Shown: one piece after another, positions 62,226-64,000 of the stretch
Numbering within the stretch: the first letter of the stretch is position 1
How the letters are laid out: the number at the start of each line of letters is the position of its first letter
Assembly (NCBI GenBank): GCA_023663615.1
Contig: JAMPHA010000003.1
Coordinates: forward strand, 69,383-133,382
Length of the DNA stretch: 64,000 bases
Reading direction: 5' to 3'
Source of the DNA: DLAJ01 sp023663615
GTDB lineage: Bacteria > Bacillota > Clostridia > Lachnospirales > Lachnospiraceae
Translations under genes and position numbers: made by a program
Notes under the pieces: model-generated
The model's database searches: none
Told to the model about the DNA's origin: nothing
Seen by the model: the letters and a program-made list of their open reading frames with translations, nothing else

Positions 62226-62909
62226 CTATAACGGCTTTAACCGCTTTTCAAGCCATCCAAAGCTTTTTTCGATCAGGAACGTCAAAATCCAATATAAGAT
62301 CGTCAATGCCAGATAGGTTTCCAGCACATAGGAACCATGATGAAGACCGATGATGAGCTGTCCCTTTCCCATCATGTCGATCAGTCCGATCGTATATGCC
62401 AACGATCCTTCTTTCATCAGATTCACCAATGCATTGGCAAAATTGGGAAGCGCAACCACCGTACACTGCGGAAGCTGAATCCGGAAAAATGCCTGCCACG
62501 ACGACATGCCGACGCTGACTGCCGCCTCCCGCTGCCCTGCATCAACCGCCAGATACGCCGAACGGAATACCTCCGACATATTGGCTGCAAATAAAACCGA
62601 AAACGTGGTAATGACAAAAAATCCTTTATGCAGACCGTTCAGATCAATCCCAAACGTCAGAAATAATTTCGGCAGTCCGTAATAAACAAGGAACAGCATG
62701 ACAATCGACGGAATACATCTCGTGACGTAAATGTAAACATCCGCCAATACCCGTGCGATTTTTCCTCTCCGGATCTTCGCCGCCGCAAGCAATATGCCGA
62801 TCAGCCCGCCGAACAGCACCGTCCCCAGCATCATTGCCAGTGTCATCGGAACATAGGGAACGATCTGATACAGCAGATTCAAAATATAAGAAGGATGAAA
62901 CGGTCGCAT
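62226..62909 (-). CDS. Polar amino acid ABC transporter permease
   Basis: The 227-aa permease has five TMs, YVTRCIPSIVMLFLVYYGLP, and the EAA-like loop GMSSWQAFFRIQLPQCTV. With the adjoining permease it forms a heterodimer, the two-permease plan of TcyLM/HisQM importers. AGGAGAG precedes the ATG. No solute-binding protein gene accompanies it in the window. Confidence 0.9.
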   Translation of the reverse strand: MRPFHPSYILNLLYQIVPYVPMTLAMMLGTVLFGGLIGILLAAAKIRRGKIARVLADVYIYVTRCIPSIVMLFLVYYGLPKLFLTFGIDLNGLHKGFFVITTFSVLFAANMSEVFRSAYLAVDAGQREAAVSVGMSSWQAFFRIQLPQCTVVALPNFANALVNLMKEGSLAYTIGLIDMMGKGQLIIGLHHGSYVLETYLALTILYWILTFLIEKSFGWLEKRLKPL

Positions 62910-62938
62910 TTTTCTCTCTCCTTTATTTGTTCATTGCA

Positions 62939-63922
62939 CTAAAATGATTTCGCTTTCCCGCGTACCCATTCCAGATGGGATAAGGGCGTATCGCTCGGAA
63001 TCGTGCAGTCCGCCCCCAGGATCACGCCGGGTTCCCTGATCTCGGACAACAATCTTTCTGTTTCTTTCTCAATTTCCTCACGGCTTCCCCGATAAAGCAC
63101 GCCTTTTTCCGTATTGTCAAACCCGCCGATGACCGCGCGGCCGCCAAATAAATTCTTTCCTTCCTTTAAGCTGACGTTCTCCACCGTGACCGCCCAATTG
63201 ATGACTTTGGCAGGATATTCCGTATAGGTGCCAAGGTCGTTCCGATGTCCCTCGTAGCCGCAAATGTGAAGAATATTATAATCGCTCACCCGGTTTGCCG
63301 CTTCCAGCACCCGAAGCTCCGCCGGCGCTATGTATTTCAGATAATCTTCCTTATTTACGCCGTCGATATTTCTCACACTCAGGTAGATGCCGTCCGCGCC
63401 GCCCTCTTTGATGACGCGCTCGGATAAAACGGCAATGTCCTCTGCGACCGCCTGTAACGCACGTTTTACGCCGTCCGGATTCTCTTTTGTCAGCTGCGTC
63501 AGACTCACCTCATGACCGACATGCTCAAGCAGGAAGCTGAAATACGTTGCCGGTGAAAAAATATTGTAAAAGGTCGTTCGGCTTTCCCCAAACCGCCCGG
63601 TCAGTTCCTTTACCAAACGAACCTGCCCGTCAATCCACTCTTTGGGCGAAACTGTTTTGACATTCTCTAAATCCGCCGCAGACTCCACCGCCGTCACGGT
63701 CTCATTCGGATAGCCGAAAAAACCGTCGCTCATCAACTTTACGAAATCGGGATCGAATTCATCCACATACTTCTGGTGCCCTGCAATATTTCTCTTTACG
63801 GTCTCCTCGCTCGGATCATAAAACGCATCCGCCGCAAAATGAAACCAAAATCCTACGGGTACTCTCTCTGTTTTCTTGTTGTCAAATGCCGCCAATACCA
63901 ATTCCCTTTTATTCTCGCTCAT
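62939..63922 (-). CDS. Uroporphyrinogen decarboxylase family protein
   Basis: The 327-aa protein opens MSENKRELVLAAFDNKKTERVPVGFWFH and has GADGIYLSVRN, NILHICGYEGHRND, and GGFDNTEKGVLYRGS, as in the UroD/MtaA/CmuA barrel family. The HICGY Cys is typical of the corrinoid-methyltransferase-like branch (zinc-binding HxCx), so methyl transfer rather than heme synthesis is plausible. AAGGAG precedes the ATG. It lies 29 bases before an ABC importer operon and may share its transcript. Confidence 0.87.
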   Translation of the reverse strand: MSENKRELVLAAFDNKKTERVPVGFWFHFAADAFYDPSEETVKRNIAGHQKYVDEFDPDFVKLMSDGFFGYPNETVTAVESAADLENVKTVSPKEWIDGQVRLVKELTGRFGESRTTFYNIFSPATYFSFLLEHVGHEVSLTQLTKENPDGVKRALQAVAEDIAVLSERVIKEGGADGIYLSVRNIDGVNKEDYLKYIAPAELRVLEAANRVSDYNILHICGYEGHRNDLGTYTEYPAKVINWAVTVENVSLKEGKNLFGGRAVIGGFDNTEKGVLYRGSREEIEKETERLLSEIREPGVILGADCTIPSDTPLSHLEWVRGKAKSF

Positions 63923-64000
63923 GTTCGTGATCTCCTTTTTATTTGTCTTTTTTAGGCATTTGTTAAATGCCGTTCCCTATTGATTTTACTGGTTTTTCTC

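Overview
The window looks like a chromosomal segment of a Firmicute of class Clostridia, most plausibly a Lachnospiraceae-type gut anaerobe. I infer this from the HPr kinase/phosphorylase, the murB-rapZ pairing, strong AGGAGG ribosome binding sites, GTG and TTG starts, moderately high GC, and clostridial-type families (CD3324-like, RNHCP, a Cys-rich peptide maturation cluster). No rRNA, convincing tRNA, CRISPR array, insertion sequence or prophage was seen. Most genes are on the minus strand.

Layout. 1-9461 (minus) is a housekeeping block: ftsH, a MATE exporter, uvrC, hprK, a ROK glucokinase, murB and the 5' part of rapZ. 9678-17004 holds a polytopic GT-C-like membrane protein, a secreted repeat protein, pyrG and a chemotaxis receptor. 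17175-31255 (minus) is a contiguous nine-gene operon for a ribosomally made, cysteine-rich peptide. In transcription order it encodes a radical SAM/SPASM maturase, a peptide maturation protein, an acyl-carrier-like protein, the 75-aa precursor with seven Cys, two giant FtsX-type permeases, their ATPase, an ABC exporter and a cytoplasmic S8 protease.

31433-36014 holds a lipoprotein, a secreted amidase-like protein, a 52-aa membrane or secreted peptide gene missed by simple ORF calling, and, convergent with it, a large regulator with two HTH domains and a helical-repeat body. The last two resemble a peptide-pheromone/receptor pair.

36169-45140 is a maltodextrin locus (extracellular amylase lipoprotein, MalEFG-type importer, 4-alpha-glucanotransferase, LacI-type regulator). 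It connects logically to the glucokinase and HprK at the left. 45315-55150 is a mosaic of single genes: a ketopantoate reductase-like protein, an AEC carrier, two GNATs, Fic, a GH26 mannanase, trpF, RNHCP, CD3324-like and AlbA_2. It includes a deleted fragment of a second GH26 gene and a frameshifted small ORF. 55525-58353 is a sugar-catabolic module (oxidoreductase, TIM-barrel isomerase, divergent AraC regulator). 58362-63922 holds a HelD-like ATPase, a polar amino acid ABC importer without its binding protein, and a UroD-family protein.

The strongest candidates for new biology are the peptide operon and the peptide/HTH pair. In the operon the notable points are an ACP-like protein lacking the carrier serine, a protease carrying a copy of the maturation protein's nucleotide-binding-like module, and duplicated hairpins with a compensatory base-pair change. 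All names come from reading motifs by eye; no database search was possible.
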